Source: Ignavibacteria bacterium (GTDB lineage: Bacteria > Bacteroidota > Ignavibacteria > Tepidaquicellales > OLB5). Taken from it: a stretch of 12,558 nucleotides of DNA. Shown in pieces: positions 1-6,452 of this stretch (position 1 is the stretch's first letter; each line of letters begins with the position of its first letter). The notes beneath the pieces were generated by a model. The model was not told where the DNA came from and searched no databases. It was given only the letters and a program-made list of their open reading frames with translations. Both the position numbers and the translations under genes were made by a program. The DNA is taken from NCBI GenBank assembly GCA_027492415.1, contig JAPUEV010000222.1, forward strand, positions 1 through 12,558, written 5' to 3'.

Positions 1-96
1 TAAGAGCAGTATGCTGTCTTCTGCAGTTCTTACAATTAACTTAAACATTATATACGGCCCTTAACAATTAACTAGCTGCGTTATTGAAATTCTTTA
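1..96. other. Non-coding edge with a 10-bp direct repeat
   Basis: This stretch lies downstream of the lipoprotein gene, at the window edge. I see no gene in it. The 10-mer ACAATTAACT occurs exactly at 32-41 and again at 64-73, a spacing of 32 bases, or about three helical turns. A weak bulged hairpin (TAAGA-GCAG against CTGC-AGT-TCTTA) can be drawn at 1-31, but it has no T-tract, so I do not call it a terminator. The repeat may be chance in AT-rich DNA. Confidence 0.3.
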
Positions 97-777
97 TTAG
101 TTGGTACTTAATATCTGTTTCCTGAAATCATTATCACCATTGGTGTTTATTCTGACCCTGAATGACATTCTGTAGCCATAAACTGAAACCGGCAGCCTGT
201 CTGTTGCTTCGCGGGGCTGAAGTATACCGTAAACATTTTTGAATGTTAAGCCTGCATCTTTTTTGCCTTTAAGCCAAAAGCAGAAAACTGGTGTGGAGCT
301 CAGCGGAGCGTTAAAATATCCCCATGCGCTGGTACCGTCTTCGGTAAAATCAACAGCTCTTAGTGAATCATGACCGGTTGTATAGATCCTTGATAAAGTA
401 TCAAAGCCCTGTACACTCATGTTCTGGTCAACCCTGAAGAACCTGATCTCATAACCTGCAGGCAGTACATCGCTTAAGAACTGGCCGTTCTGAAGGAAGA
501 AATCCATTCCTAAATTGTTAAGGTCATTTAAGCTGCAATCACGTGAATTTGCTGAATCGAGTGTATTTACACCGTTAAATAAATTAAGCCCGGTATATGA
601 CTGAAATGCAGCAGAATCTTCATCTACCCCAATACTGTCATATGATGTTACATTCGGGTTATTTACATACGTAGTAGTAGGGTCCGTTGTTGTATCAGAG
701 CATCCTGCTATGAATACGAATACTAAAGTTAATAATGCTGTAAAAGATATTTGCAGATTTTTTACTGATTTTTTCAT
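97..777 (-). CDS. Putative outer-envelope lipoprotein of unknown function
   Basis: The product is 226 residues and not recognised beyond its export signal. The N-terminus has lysines (MKKSVKN), a hydrophobic stretch at about residues 8-24 and a lipobox FIAGC with the acylated cysteine at position 26, so a type II signal peptide is well supported. A Thr/Asp-rich linker (about 28-36) follows, then a soluble domain without a motif I know. It holds only one further cysteine pair region and no membrane span, so it is probably tethered to a membrane and faces the periplasm or surface. The ATG at 775-777 gives the proper signal peptide. It is the last gene of the leftward run, 49 bases after the 135-residue membrane protein, and an AT-rich palindrome lies in that gap. 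It could be co-transcribed with that gene or driven separately. Confidence 0.75.
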   Translation of the reverse strand: MKKSVKNLQISFTALLTLVFVFIAGCSDTTTDPTTTYVNNPNVTSYDSIGVDEDSAAFQSYTGLNLFNGVNTLDSANSRDCSLNDLNNLGMDFFLQNGQFLSDVLPAGYEIRFFRVDQNMSVQGFDTLSRIYTTGHDSLRAVDFTEDGTSAWGYFNAPLSSTPVFCFWLKGKKDAGLTFKNVYGILQPREATDRLPVSVYGYRMSFRVRINTNGDNDFRKQILSTN

Positions 778-801
778 TTATGATTTTTTGTTATTTAATA
801 T

Positions 802-826
802 AAATAATATGAATATCATATTATTT
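802..826. repeat. AT-rich palindrome between two minus-strand genes
   Basis: Two perfect 11-base arms (802-812 and 816-826) surround a 3-base centre. The palindrome starts directly after the stop codon of the gene ending at 827 and sits 25 bases before the lipoprotein start at 777. It could be an operator for the lipoprotein gene or a weak RNA hairpin. The stem contains only one G-C pair per arm and no T-run follows on the minus strand, so it is not a convincing terminator. Confidence 0.4.
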
Positions 827-1234
827 TTAATCCCTGTTTAAAGACCAGGGACCAATTGTTTTTACATCAAGAAGATATGGCCCTGAGGCCGGAATTAATA
901 CGGTTTGTTTTTCACTTACCGGTCCATCCTTGTCAGCAAGAATACTAAAGAGTGTTCCGTCTGTATTCAGCAATCTTGCTGTAAATTTCGAGCTTCCGGG
1001 ATAATCCAGTTTTAAAACTGCATCGCCCTGAATAAGATCGATGATCTGGGTTTTATCACCGTTGAAATTAAAAAAAATATTATACTGTTCGGTTACTGCT
1101 TCAAGTTTTACAGCTTTTTCAGCCGAAGCGCTTATTTTACTACTGGTTTTATTCCCGCCGAAAAATAAAACACATACAGTAATTACCAAAATTGCGGTTA
1201 TCATTACAGCGGCATATTTAATTATCGCTGACAT
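827..1234 (-). CDS. Hypothetical single-span membrane or exported protein
   Basis: The product is 135 residues and I do not recognise the family. An N-terminal hydrophobic segment at about residues 5-25 (IIKYAAVMITAILVITVCVL) acts as an anchor or uncleaved signal. A short Ser/Lys-rich linker follows, then about 95 residues that look like a small beta-rich domain, with alternating hydrophobic residues through VLKLDYPGSSKF and ending YLLDVKTIGPW. The pattern resembles small periplasmic beta-sandwich domains that bind or stabilise, but no motif is diagnostic. It lies 53 bases downstream of the lmo0937-type gene and 49 bases upstream of the lipoprotein gene, in the same direction, so it is probably in one transcript with them. 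The ATG at 1232-1234 places the hydrophobic segment at the expected distance from the N-terminus. Confidence 0.65.
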   Translation of the reverse strand: MSAIIKYAAVMITAILVITVCVLFFGGNKTSSKISASAEKAVKLEAVTEQYNIFFNFNGDKTQIIDLIQGDAVLKLDYPGSSKFTARLLNTDGTLFSILADKDGPVSEKQTVLIPASGPYLLDVKTIGPWSLNRD

Positions 1235-1287
1235 TATACCTTATATTCCGATCATAATAATTCATTTTTAAACCGCTTATATTTTTT

Positions 1288-1437
1288 TCAGACAACTTTT
1301 CTTCCTGATACTAACCTGAATATGAGTATAACAACTGCAACTACCAGAAGAATGTGAATGAATCCGCCCATAGTGTATGAGCTTACAAAACCTATGAGCC
1401 ATAATACCAGCAGAATTACAAATATTGTCCACAACAT
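1288..1437 (-). CDS. lmo0937-type small membrane protein
   Basis: This is a 49-residue protein. It begins MLWTIFVILLVLWLIGFVSS, continues through a YTMGGFIH turn into a second hydrophobic helix (about 29-43), and ends in the basic tail SGRKVV. The two-helix hairpin with W3, W13, G16, S19-S20, G24-G25, H28 and a short basic tail matches what I know of the lmo0937 family of tiny bacterial membrane proteins. Their molecular function is not established; they are often seen near stress-response genes. The start is fixed by a good Shine-Dalgarno sequence (AAGGAG, about 7 bases before the ATG). A 15-bp inverted repeat lies 39 bases upstream and may govern its expression. It sits between the YtxH-like gene and the 135-residue gene on the same strand. 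Confidence 0.85.
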   Translation of the reverse strand: MLWTIFVILLVLWLIGFVSSYTMGGFIHILLVVAVVILIFRLVSGRKVV

Positions 1438-1475
1438 AGAAATACTCCTTTTATTTTTTTATTTACTTAAAAATT

Positions 1476-1543
1476 AATTGCAGAGATAAATTAATCGTAT
1501 AAACCGAACTGTAAGCGTATTTTAAAACTTTATCTCTGCAATT
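1476..1543. repeat. 15-bp perfect inverted repeat with 38-base loop
   Basis: The arm AATTGCAGAGATAAA (1476-1490) is matched exactly by its reverse complement at 1529-1543. The loop (1491-1528) carries a short direct repeat CGTAT. On the minus strand the structure lies 61 bases after the YtxH-like stop codon and 39 bases before the lmo0937-type start codon. A transcript from ytxH into the small gene would fold here, so it could be a processing or stability element, an unusual long-loop terminator, or part of a small RNA. The loop is long for an intrinsic terminator, and only a short T-run (AATTTTT on the minus strand) follows the stem. Confidence 0.55.
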
Positions 1544-1603
1544 GTTATGATGACGTCTTAATGCTGCTGTTACTGCAACATTATTGAAGGAAATTCTAAA
1601 AAT

Positions 1604-1990
1604 TTATGTGATCCTTGCTTTTGTTTTTTCCGAATCATCGCTGTACAGGTTGCCAGTATATTTTTCCTGTCTTCTTTCATCGTTATAAGAATCAATCCCG
1701 GATTTGAAAGCATCTTTAATTTTTTCTGTCTTTTTAACTATTTTTTCAACACCGGTATTCAGGAAATCGTTAGCACTTTCAAATGTACTTTCGGCGGCTT
1801 CTTTAGCTTCATTCCATGAATTATATGTCAGCTTTTTACCCTGGTCTATAATTTCACCGGTTTTTCTGCTGATATCATTCCTTAAATATTTGCCTTTCTT
1901 AGGTGCAAATAACAGGGCGATTGAGCTTCCAACGGCACTTCCAATAACAAAACCGATAAATATTCCGTTAAATTTTTTCATTGAGATCAT
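1604..1990 (-). CDS. YtxH-like general stress membrane protein
   Basis: The product is 128 residues. It opens with a glycine-rich hydrophobic helix (about 9-28: GIFIGFVIGSAVGSSIALLF) immediately followed by the APKKGKYLRNDI block. That combination of a G-rich span and FAPKxGxxxR is the hallmark of the YtxH domain (PF12732). The rest (about 40-110) is a highly charged, helical, Ala/Lys/Glu-rich region resembling the apolipoprotein-like tails of this family. YtxH proteins are associated with general stress and starvation responses in Bacillus; their biochemical role is not settled. Two starts are possible: ATG at 1990, or the internal ATG three codons later at 1981 giving MKKFNG. The second looks more natural, but neither has a clear ribosome site. 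It lies 26 bases downstream of the KD-repeat gene. Confidence 0.85.
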   Translation of the reverse strand: MISMKKFNGIFIGFVIGSAVGSSIALLFAPKKGKYLRNDISRKTGEIIDQGKKLTYNSWNEAKEAAESTFESANDFLNTGVEKIVKKTEKIKDAFKSGIDSYNDERRQEKYTGNLYSDDSEKTKARIT

Positions 1991-2016
1991 TTTATTAAAT
2001 TTGTTAATATTATTAT

Positions 2017-2394
2017 TTATTTGTGATAAATGTCAGGAGCGGCGTTAACTGTTTGTACCATTTGTGAACCTTCGGCAGCTACATAAGCAGGAGAAATTTT
2101 AGTATCAGCCTTCCATAATATGGATTGAAAATTCACATATTCAGCGCCGCTTCCTGATATACTTCTAACTGTCCGTTCATTTGATTGTTCATAATCTTTT
2201 GATACTTTATAATCTTTTATATCCTTTACTACTTTTATATCCTTTACAATCTTTATATCTTTTTCATCCTTCTGATCTTTTATATCTTTCAGGTCTCTTT
2301 GTGTTTTCCGGTCCTTAATATCCTTCTGATCCTTTTGTTCCTTTAATTTTTTATTCCTGTTCCTTTTATCGTTTACATCTTCGGTAATTTTCAT
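2017..2394 (-). CDS. Lys/Asp triplet-repeat protein, unknown function
   Basis: The product is 125 residues and I do not recognise it. Residues about 18-68 are a strict three-residue repeat in which Lys or Arg occupies every third position from 18 to 66, usually followed by Asp (KDQ, KDI, KDR, RDL, KDE, KDY). The C-terminal half (about 75-125) is not repetitive and looks like a small ordered or peptide-binding segment (GSGAEYVNFQSILWKAD). There is no signal peptide or membrane span, so it is probably cytoplasmic. The start is supported by AAAGGA about 7 bases before the ATG. It lies 60 bases after the 28-residue membrane peptide and 26 bases before the YtxH-like gene, which suggests one stress-type transcript. 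A spurious reading frame in low-complexity DNA is possible, but the unrepeated C-terminus and good ribosome site favour a real gene. Confidence 0.6.
   Translation of the reverse strand: MKITEDVNDKRNRNKKLKEQKDQKDIKDRKTQRDLKDIKDQKDEKDIKIVKDIKVVKDIKDYKVSKDYEQSNERTVRSISGSGAEYVNFQSILWKADTKISPAYVAAEGSQMVQTVNAAPDIYHK
2191..2343 (-). repeat. 9-base periodic repeat coding for K-D-x triplets
   Basis: This is a degenerate tandem array of 17 nine-base units inside the KD-repeat gene, encoding residues 18-68. Units such as AAGGATATA and AAAGATATA recur with synonymous and third-codon changes. The unit length keeps the reading frame, so expansion or contraction by slippage would change the protein length without breaking it. 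Confidence 0.65.
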
Positions 2395-2454
2395 TGTTCT
2401 ATCCTTTAATTAAAATTCTGAAATTAAATCGTTATAATCACATTTTATCTTTTT

Positions 2455-2541
2455 TTAGCTTGCAAGTGTCACCAGTGTAAAGCTTAAGAAAATCAGCGCG
2501 ATTAAACCTACCGTAATAAAAAATGCTGTTCTCAGTTTCAT
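2455..2541 (-). CDS. 28-residue single-span membrane peptide
   Basis: This short frame encodes a Met-Lys-Leu-Arg start followed by one hydrophobic helix (TAFFITVGLIALIFLSFTLV) and ends TLAS. The shape, two positive residues and then about 22 hydrophobic residues, is that of a tiny inner-membrane peptide with the N-terminus in. I do not recognise a family. It lies 60 bases upstream of the KD-repeat gene in the same direction and shares the neighbourhood with other tiny membrane proteins, which raises the odds that it is real. No strong ribosome site is visible (AATAATGGA before the ATG). It could also be a leader peptide or chance. Confidence 0.45.
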   Translation of the reverse strand: MKLRTAFFITVGLIALIFLSFTLVTLAS

Positions 2542-2601
2542 TCCATTATTAAAATTTTATTGTTTAACTGCAGCATAAATATTTTTTAAAAAATACCATC
2601 G

Positions 2602-4311
2602 TTATTTTATTAATATCATTTTCTTATTTGAAATATAAGATCCTGATTCGATCCTGTATACATATACTCCAGTAGGATTATCCCCTGCATTCCAAGAAAC
2701 TGTATGGTCACCTGCCTGCTGGGTTTCATTTACAAGAATTCCGGCACTTTTACCAAGCATATCAAATACCTGAATTTTTACAAACCCTGCTGATTTTAAC
2801 TGGTAATTAATGTTCGTAACAGGGTTAAAGGGATTAGGATAATTTTGTGAAAGTGAATACTCATTTGGTAATGTATTAGTTACCGGTTCAATACCAATTA
2901 TACCGGTTGTATTAAATCCAACTTCATACACATCAAAATTATTTCCGTTCCTGAAATCCTGCCAAACCACAATAGCCCCCAGGTTTCCGTTGCTCAAAAT
3001 AGCCGGCCTAAGCTGATCATTTGTAACGGTGCAAATTTCATAACCTGTTGCAGCCCAGTTAAGTGCACCGTTAGAAGCAATTCGCTGGGCATAAATATCT
3101 GAATTACCGGCATTCCTGTGATCTTCCCACGAAATGTACGCGCCATTGTTACCATCGCTTGTTAACTGAGAAAATACCTGGTCTCCTGTTGCAGTGCAAA
3201 TTATAACACCGGTTGCAGTCCATTGTACCGCCCCTGTGGTATTGACCCGTTGTGCATAAATATCTGCGGTTGTACCTGTTCTAAAGTCTGTCCATGAAAC
3301 AATTGCTCCGCCTATTCCGTCACTTACTATCTTTGGGTCAATTTGGTCATACGCAACATTATTATTCATAACAACACCATCAACAACCCAAACTATTGCA
3401 CCGCTTGGGCCAACCCTTTGCGCGTAAATATTGTAATCTGTTGTGCTTCTGAAATCAGTCCAGGTAATTATTACACCGTTTGCACCGTCACTGCAAATAT
3501 CAGGTGATAGCTGGTCAGTTGACATTGTACATGCAGCAACACCGTTAGTTGTCCATACAACAGCGCCGGCTGCGGCAACACGTTGTGAATAAATATCATA
3601 ATTGCCGGCACGATTATCAAACCACGTTATAAAAGCTCCGCCAAAACCATCACCAATTATTTTTGGTCCGCGCTGAGAAGCAGCCTGGTTGCAAATATTT
3701 ACACCATTAGCTGTCCATATCATAGTACCTGCCGGGCTAATACGCTGTGCATAAATATCGGCAAAGCCGTTGTTGCTGCGGTAATCCTGCCAGGTAAGTA
3801 TGGCTCCCCCTAAGCCATCACTAACCATCGAAATGGTATCCTGCTCAAACACAACAACACATACAGGCAGCCCGTTAATACTCCACATAATATTCCCGCT
3901 TGAATTAATACGCTGGGCGTAGATATCAGCTGTAGAGCTTCCGCGGTAAGACTGCCAGGCAATAATTGCACCGCCTGAACCGTCACTAACTATCATTGGC
4001 TTAAAATTACTATCCTGCTGGCAAACTGGTAACCCGTTTATTGACCACAAAGCATTTCCGTCGCCGTTCATTCTTTGTGCGTAAATTTCATATTTACCAT
4101 TACGGTTATCCTGCCATGCTATAATTGTACCGCCTGAACCGTCTGTTGTAACAGCAGGGTTAGTTTGGTTGTTACCTGCCATACTCACCGGATTTCCGGG
4201 TGACTGAGCTGATAACAGAACAGGAATTGAAAAGGATACTACGAAAATAAATCTCATCAGATTCAAAGTCGAGAATAACTTTAGTCTATAATTTGTATAT
4301 AATTTTTTCAT
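2602..4311 (-). CDS. Secreted repeat protein with T9SS type A sorting domain (copy 1)
   Basis: The product is 569 residues. An N-terminal signal region (hydrophobic about 20-34, with cleavage likely near LLSAQ at 36) is followed by eight repeats of about 54-56 residues from about 48 to 475. Each repeat runs S/T-DG-x-GG-A-I-I-x-W-x-D-x-R, then [D/N/E]IYAQR, then an xxWxxNG-x-x-[IV]C end. YAQR boxes fall near 80, 134, 190, 244, 299, 355 and 410, with a degenerate eighth at about 460. Eight such units suggest a beta-propeller (inference). Residues about 485-569 form a T9SS type A C-terminal sorting domain, from SLSQNYPNPFNP to GVYVYRIESG and a final KKMILIK. It would cross the outer membrane by T9SS and be surface-attached or released. 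Its close paralogue lies directly upstream. Ligand or enzymatic role is unknown, and no catalytic motif is visible. Confidence 0.9.
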   Translation of the reverse strand: MKKLYTNYRLKLFSTLNLMRFIFVVSFSIPVLLSAQSPGNPVSMAGNNQTNPAVTTDGSGGTIIAWQDNRNGKYEIYAQRMNGDGNALWSINGLPVCQQDSNFKPMIVSDGSGGAIIAWQSYRGSSTADIYAQRINSSGNIMWSINGLPVCVVVFEQDTISMVSDGLGGAILTWQDYRSNNGFADIYAQRISPAGTMIWTANGVNICNQAASQRGPKIIGDGFGGAFITWFDNRAGNYDIYSQRVAAAGAVVWTTNGVAACTMSTDQLSPDICSDGANGVIITWTDFRSTTDYNIYAQRVGPSGAIVWVVDGVVMNNNVAYDQIDPKIVSDGIGGAIVSWTDFRTGTTADIYAQRVNTTGAVQWTATGVIICTATGDQVFSQLTSDGNNGAYISWEDHRNAGNSDIYAQRIASNGALNWAATGYEICTVTNDQLRPAILSNGNLGAIVVWQDFRNGNNFDVYEVGFNTTGIIGIEPVTNTLPNEYSLSQNYPNPFNPVTNINYQLKSAGFVKIQVFDMLGKSAGILVNETQQAGDHTVSWNAGDNPTGVYVYRIESGSYISNKKMILIK

Positions 4312-4396
4312 TATTTATTAATCGCTAAAACAGGTTTACTCTAATTTTATTAATACTAATCTACGTTAACTCTTCCGTTAATTCAATTATACATAA

Positions 4397-4428
4397 GGAT
4401 GAAATAGGAACTACACCTATTGGATGAA
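4397..4428. promoter_or_regulatory. Inverted repeat flanked by direct repeats upstream of copy 1
   Basis: AATAGG (4403-4408) and CCTATT (4416-4421) form an inverted repeat with a 7-base centre. It is flanked by an exact 7-mer GGATGAA at 4397-4403 and 4422-4428. The site is about 90-115 bases upstream of the start codon at 4311 and downstream of the terminator of copy 2, a plausible operator position. The 9-mer TACACCTAT inside it occurs again at 9710-9718, just before kaiC. No regulator can be assigned. Confidence 0.35.
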
Positions 4429-4454
4429 TTATGTAATTTCCGAGTAAAAACGAT

Positions 4455-4490
4455 AAAAAAAAGTTACTCCCTTTTAAATGAGTAACTTTT
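4455..4490 (-). terminator. Intrinsic terminator of secreted repeat gene copy 2
   Basis: The perfect 11-bp stem AAAAGTTACTC (4459-4469) / GAGTAACTTTT (4480-4490) has a 10-base loop. Read on the minus strand, GAGTAAC is followed by eight T (complement of 4455-4462). It lies about 30 bases beyond the stop codon at 4521, so it ends transcription of copy 2 before copy 1. Confidence 0.85.
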
Positions 4491-4520
4491 CAAAACCTTA
4501 TAAAAAAGGATTTTACTTTT

Positions 4521-6230
4521 TTATTTTACAAGTATCATTTTCTTTGTATCTGTAAAGCTGCCTGCTTCTATCTTATAAATGTAAACTCCACTTGGCAGGT
4601 TACCGGCATTCCACTGTATACTGTAATTACCAGCTGATTTTGATTCATTTACAATTACATCAACTTTTTGTCCGATAGCATCGTAAATACTTATCTTTAC
4701 GTTCCCTGCATTCGGAAGCTGAAAGTTTATTCTGGTGGAAGGATTAAACGGATTTGGAAAATTCTGTGAAAGAGAGTATGTATCAGGGATAAGATTACCT
4801 TCATTTTCACTGGAAACAAATCCTGAGATATTAAAGCCCGTTTGATAAATATCAGCATTATTTCCATTTCTGAAATCCTGCCAAACAACTATCGCACCAA
4901 GATTTCCATTACTGATCAGCATTGGCACCGATTGATTATCAGGAGCTTCACAAATAAGGTAACCTGTAGCTGCCCAGTTAATTGCAGCATTTGAAGCAAT
5001 ACGCTGTGCATAAATATCAGAATTACCAATATTTCTATGATCTTCCCATGTAATATAAGCTCCATTATTTCCATCGCTTACAATCTGTGACTTGATCTGG
5101 TCATTTGCAGAGGTACAAATAATCACCCCTGTTGCTGTCCACTGTACAGCCCCGGTTGAATTAACACGCTGTGCATAAATATCAGCCGTTGTACCGGTTC
5201 TAAAATCTGTCCATGATATAATCGCTCCGCCTAAACCATCGCTTACTATCATTGGGTCAATTTGTGCGTATGCTACATTATTATTCATTACAACTCCATC
5301 AACAACCCAAACAATAGCGCCTGAAGGTCCCTGTCTCTGGGCATAAATATTATAGTCTGTAGTACTTCTGAAATCATACCATGTAATTATTACACCATCA
5401 GCTCCATCGGAGCAGATATCGGGTTTCAGCTGATCTGAAGCCATGGTACATGTAGCAACACCGTTAGTTGTCCACTGTACTGCGCCCGCGCTGCCAATAC
5501 GCTGTGTATAAATATCATAATCACCTGCGCGGTTATCAAACCAGGTTACAAATGCTCCACCTGAGCCATCACTGACAATTTTAGGACCCCTTTGAGAAGC
5601 TGCCTGGTTGCAAATATTTACGCCATTTGCCGTCCATAGCATATCGCCTTCGGAATTAATTCTTTGCGCGTAAATATCAGCAAAACCATTGTTACTGCGG
5701 TAGTCCTGCCAGGTAAGAATAACTCCGCCTAATCCATCTTTTATAACAGAAATAGTATCCTGTTCAAAAACTACAGCGCTTACAGGGATACCGTTTTTTA
5801 CCCAAAGATAATTTCCGTTTGAATCTAAATGCTGAGCATAAATATCAGCAGTAGCGCTTCCGCGGTATGACTGCCATAAAATAAATGCTCCGCCTGAATC
5901 ATCGCTTACAATTACAGGGCTGTAATTACTATCCATTTCACAAATACCTATACCATTTGAAAGCCAGAGGGCAACTCCGCTAGAGTTAATTCTTTGTGCA
6001 AATATTTCATACTTGCCATTATAAAAATTCTGCCATGTAATAATTGTACCGCCGCTTCCATCAGTAGTGATCATAGGATTGATCTGATCTCTCTTTGAAT
6101 TTGTTACAACATTTCCCTGCCACTGTGCTTCAGCAGTTAGCGGTAAGAATGTTGCGAAAACCAACAATACAGTAAATATGTATTTTAATTTATTAAGTAA
6201 ATTATCCAAAACTGAATATTTCTTTTTCAT
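4521..6230 (-). CDS. Secreted repeat protein with T9SS type A sorting domain (copy 2)
   Basis: The product is 569 residues, the same length as its downstream neighbour and alignable without net gaps. The signal peptide has a basic start (MKKKYS), a hydrophobic core at about 18-32 and probable cleavage after TAEA (residue 35). Eight DG-xGG/W/D-x-R/IYAQR repeats of about 55 residues span about 48-475. The T9SS type A sorting domain covers about 485-569, with SLSQNFPNPFNP, GVYIYKIEAG and KKMILVK. Differences from the neighbour concentrate in the signal region, repeats 1-2 and the linker (about 470-485). The predicted surface location and propeller-like fold are the same. It has its own intrinsic terminator and follows another terminator at 6380-6414, so it is probably transcribed alone. 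Binding or scaffold functions are plausible, but nothing in the sequence names a substrate. Confidence 0.9.
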   Translation of the reverse strand: MKKKYSVLDNLLNKLKYIFTVLLVFATFLPLTAEAQWQGNVVTNSKRDQINPMITTDGSGGTIITWQNFYNGKYEIFAQRINSSGVALWLSNGIGICEMDSNYSPVIVSDDSGGAFILWQSYRGSATADIYAQHLDSNGNYLWVKNGIPVSAVVFEQDTISVIKDGLGGVILTWQDYRSNNGFADIYAQRINSEGDMLWTANGVNICNQAASQRGPKIVSDGSGGAFVTWFDNRAGDYDIYTQRIGSAGAVQWTTNGVATCTMASDQLKPDICSDGADGVIITWYDFRSTTDYNIYAQRQGPSGAIVWVVDGVVMNNNVAYAQIDPMIVSDGLGGAIISWTDFRTGTTADIYAQRVNSTGAVQWTATGVIICTSANDQIKSQIVSDGNNGAYITWEDHRNIGNSDIYAQRIASNAAINWAATGYLICEAPDNQSVPMLISNGNLGAIVVWQDFRNGNNADIYQTGFNISGFVSSENEGNLIPDTYSLSQNFPNPFNPSTRINFQLPNAGNVKISIYDAIGQKVDVIVNESKSAGNYSIQWNAGNLPSGVYIYKIEAGSFTDTKKMILVK

Positions 6231-6277
6231 TATATATCATTCGGGTTAGTTAAGCCTTATTAGATAAGACTTTTTAA

Positions 6278-6295
6278 TACTTACAATGTACTTAC
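6278..6295. promoter_or_regulatory. 11-base-spaced direct repeat upstream of copy 2
   Basis: TACTTAC occurs at 6278-6284 and 6289-6295, one helical turn apart and about 50-65 bases upstream of the start codon at 6230 in the gene's orientation (GTAAGTA twice). This is a possible binding site for a dimeric activator. The 222 bases between the two genes (6231-6452) otherwise hold only this, a weak CTTAT/ATAAG hairpin near 6257-6269 and the terminator at 6380-6414. Confidence 0.25.
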
Positions 6296-6379
6296 GATAA
6301 ACTACAATACATATACCGTGAAAGCACCATAAGAGAACTAAACCGAAGGAATGAGTTGCCGGCATAAAGTATTGTACAC

Positions 6380-6414
6380 AAAAAAAAGTTACCTCTCCAT
6401 TTCAGAGGTAACTT
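6380..6414 (-). terminator. Intrinsic terminator after the NBR1-Ig protein gene
   Basis: The perfect 11-bp stem AAGTTACCTCT (6386-6396) / AGAGGTAACTT (6404-6414) has a 7-base loop. On the minus strand it is followed by eight T (complement of 6380-6387). It lies about 39 bases past the stop codon at 6453 and closes the three-gene leftward unit. Its core resembles that of the terminator at 4455-4490. Confidence 0.88.
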
Positions 6415-6452
6415 CTGGTTGTTTAAAGTTAAGGTATTCAGGTGGCAAAAAT

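Larger units (their letters stand above)
2602..6230 (-). repeat. Tandem gene duplication, 1,919-base offset
   Basis: The two sorting-domain genes start (4311 and 6230) and end (2602 and 4521) exactly 1,919 bases apart. Landmarks such as TTDGSGG (residues 55-61) fall at identical residue positions. The proteins align without net gaps, with repeats 3-7 almost identical and the signal peptides and linkers before the sorting domain more divergent. At the DNA level many third-codon differences have accumulated, so the duplication is not recent, or the copies have been held alike by selection or conversion. Confidence 0.85.

Noticed and set aside
1704..2048. Plus-strand frame opposite the ytxH-like gene
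   Set aside because: It is antisense to a gene with a clear YtxH signature and is a frame shadow.
2191..2343. The 9-base repeat array as a CRISPR or spacer array
   Set aside because: Units are contiguous with no spacers, stay in codon phase and encode a regular K-D-x peptide.
2580..2595. Palindrome TATTTTTTAAAAAATA after the stop of T9SS copy 1 as a terminator
   Set aside because: It has no G-C pairs and no loop, so it cannot form a stable RNA hairpin. Copy 1 therefore has no clear terminator.
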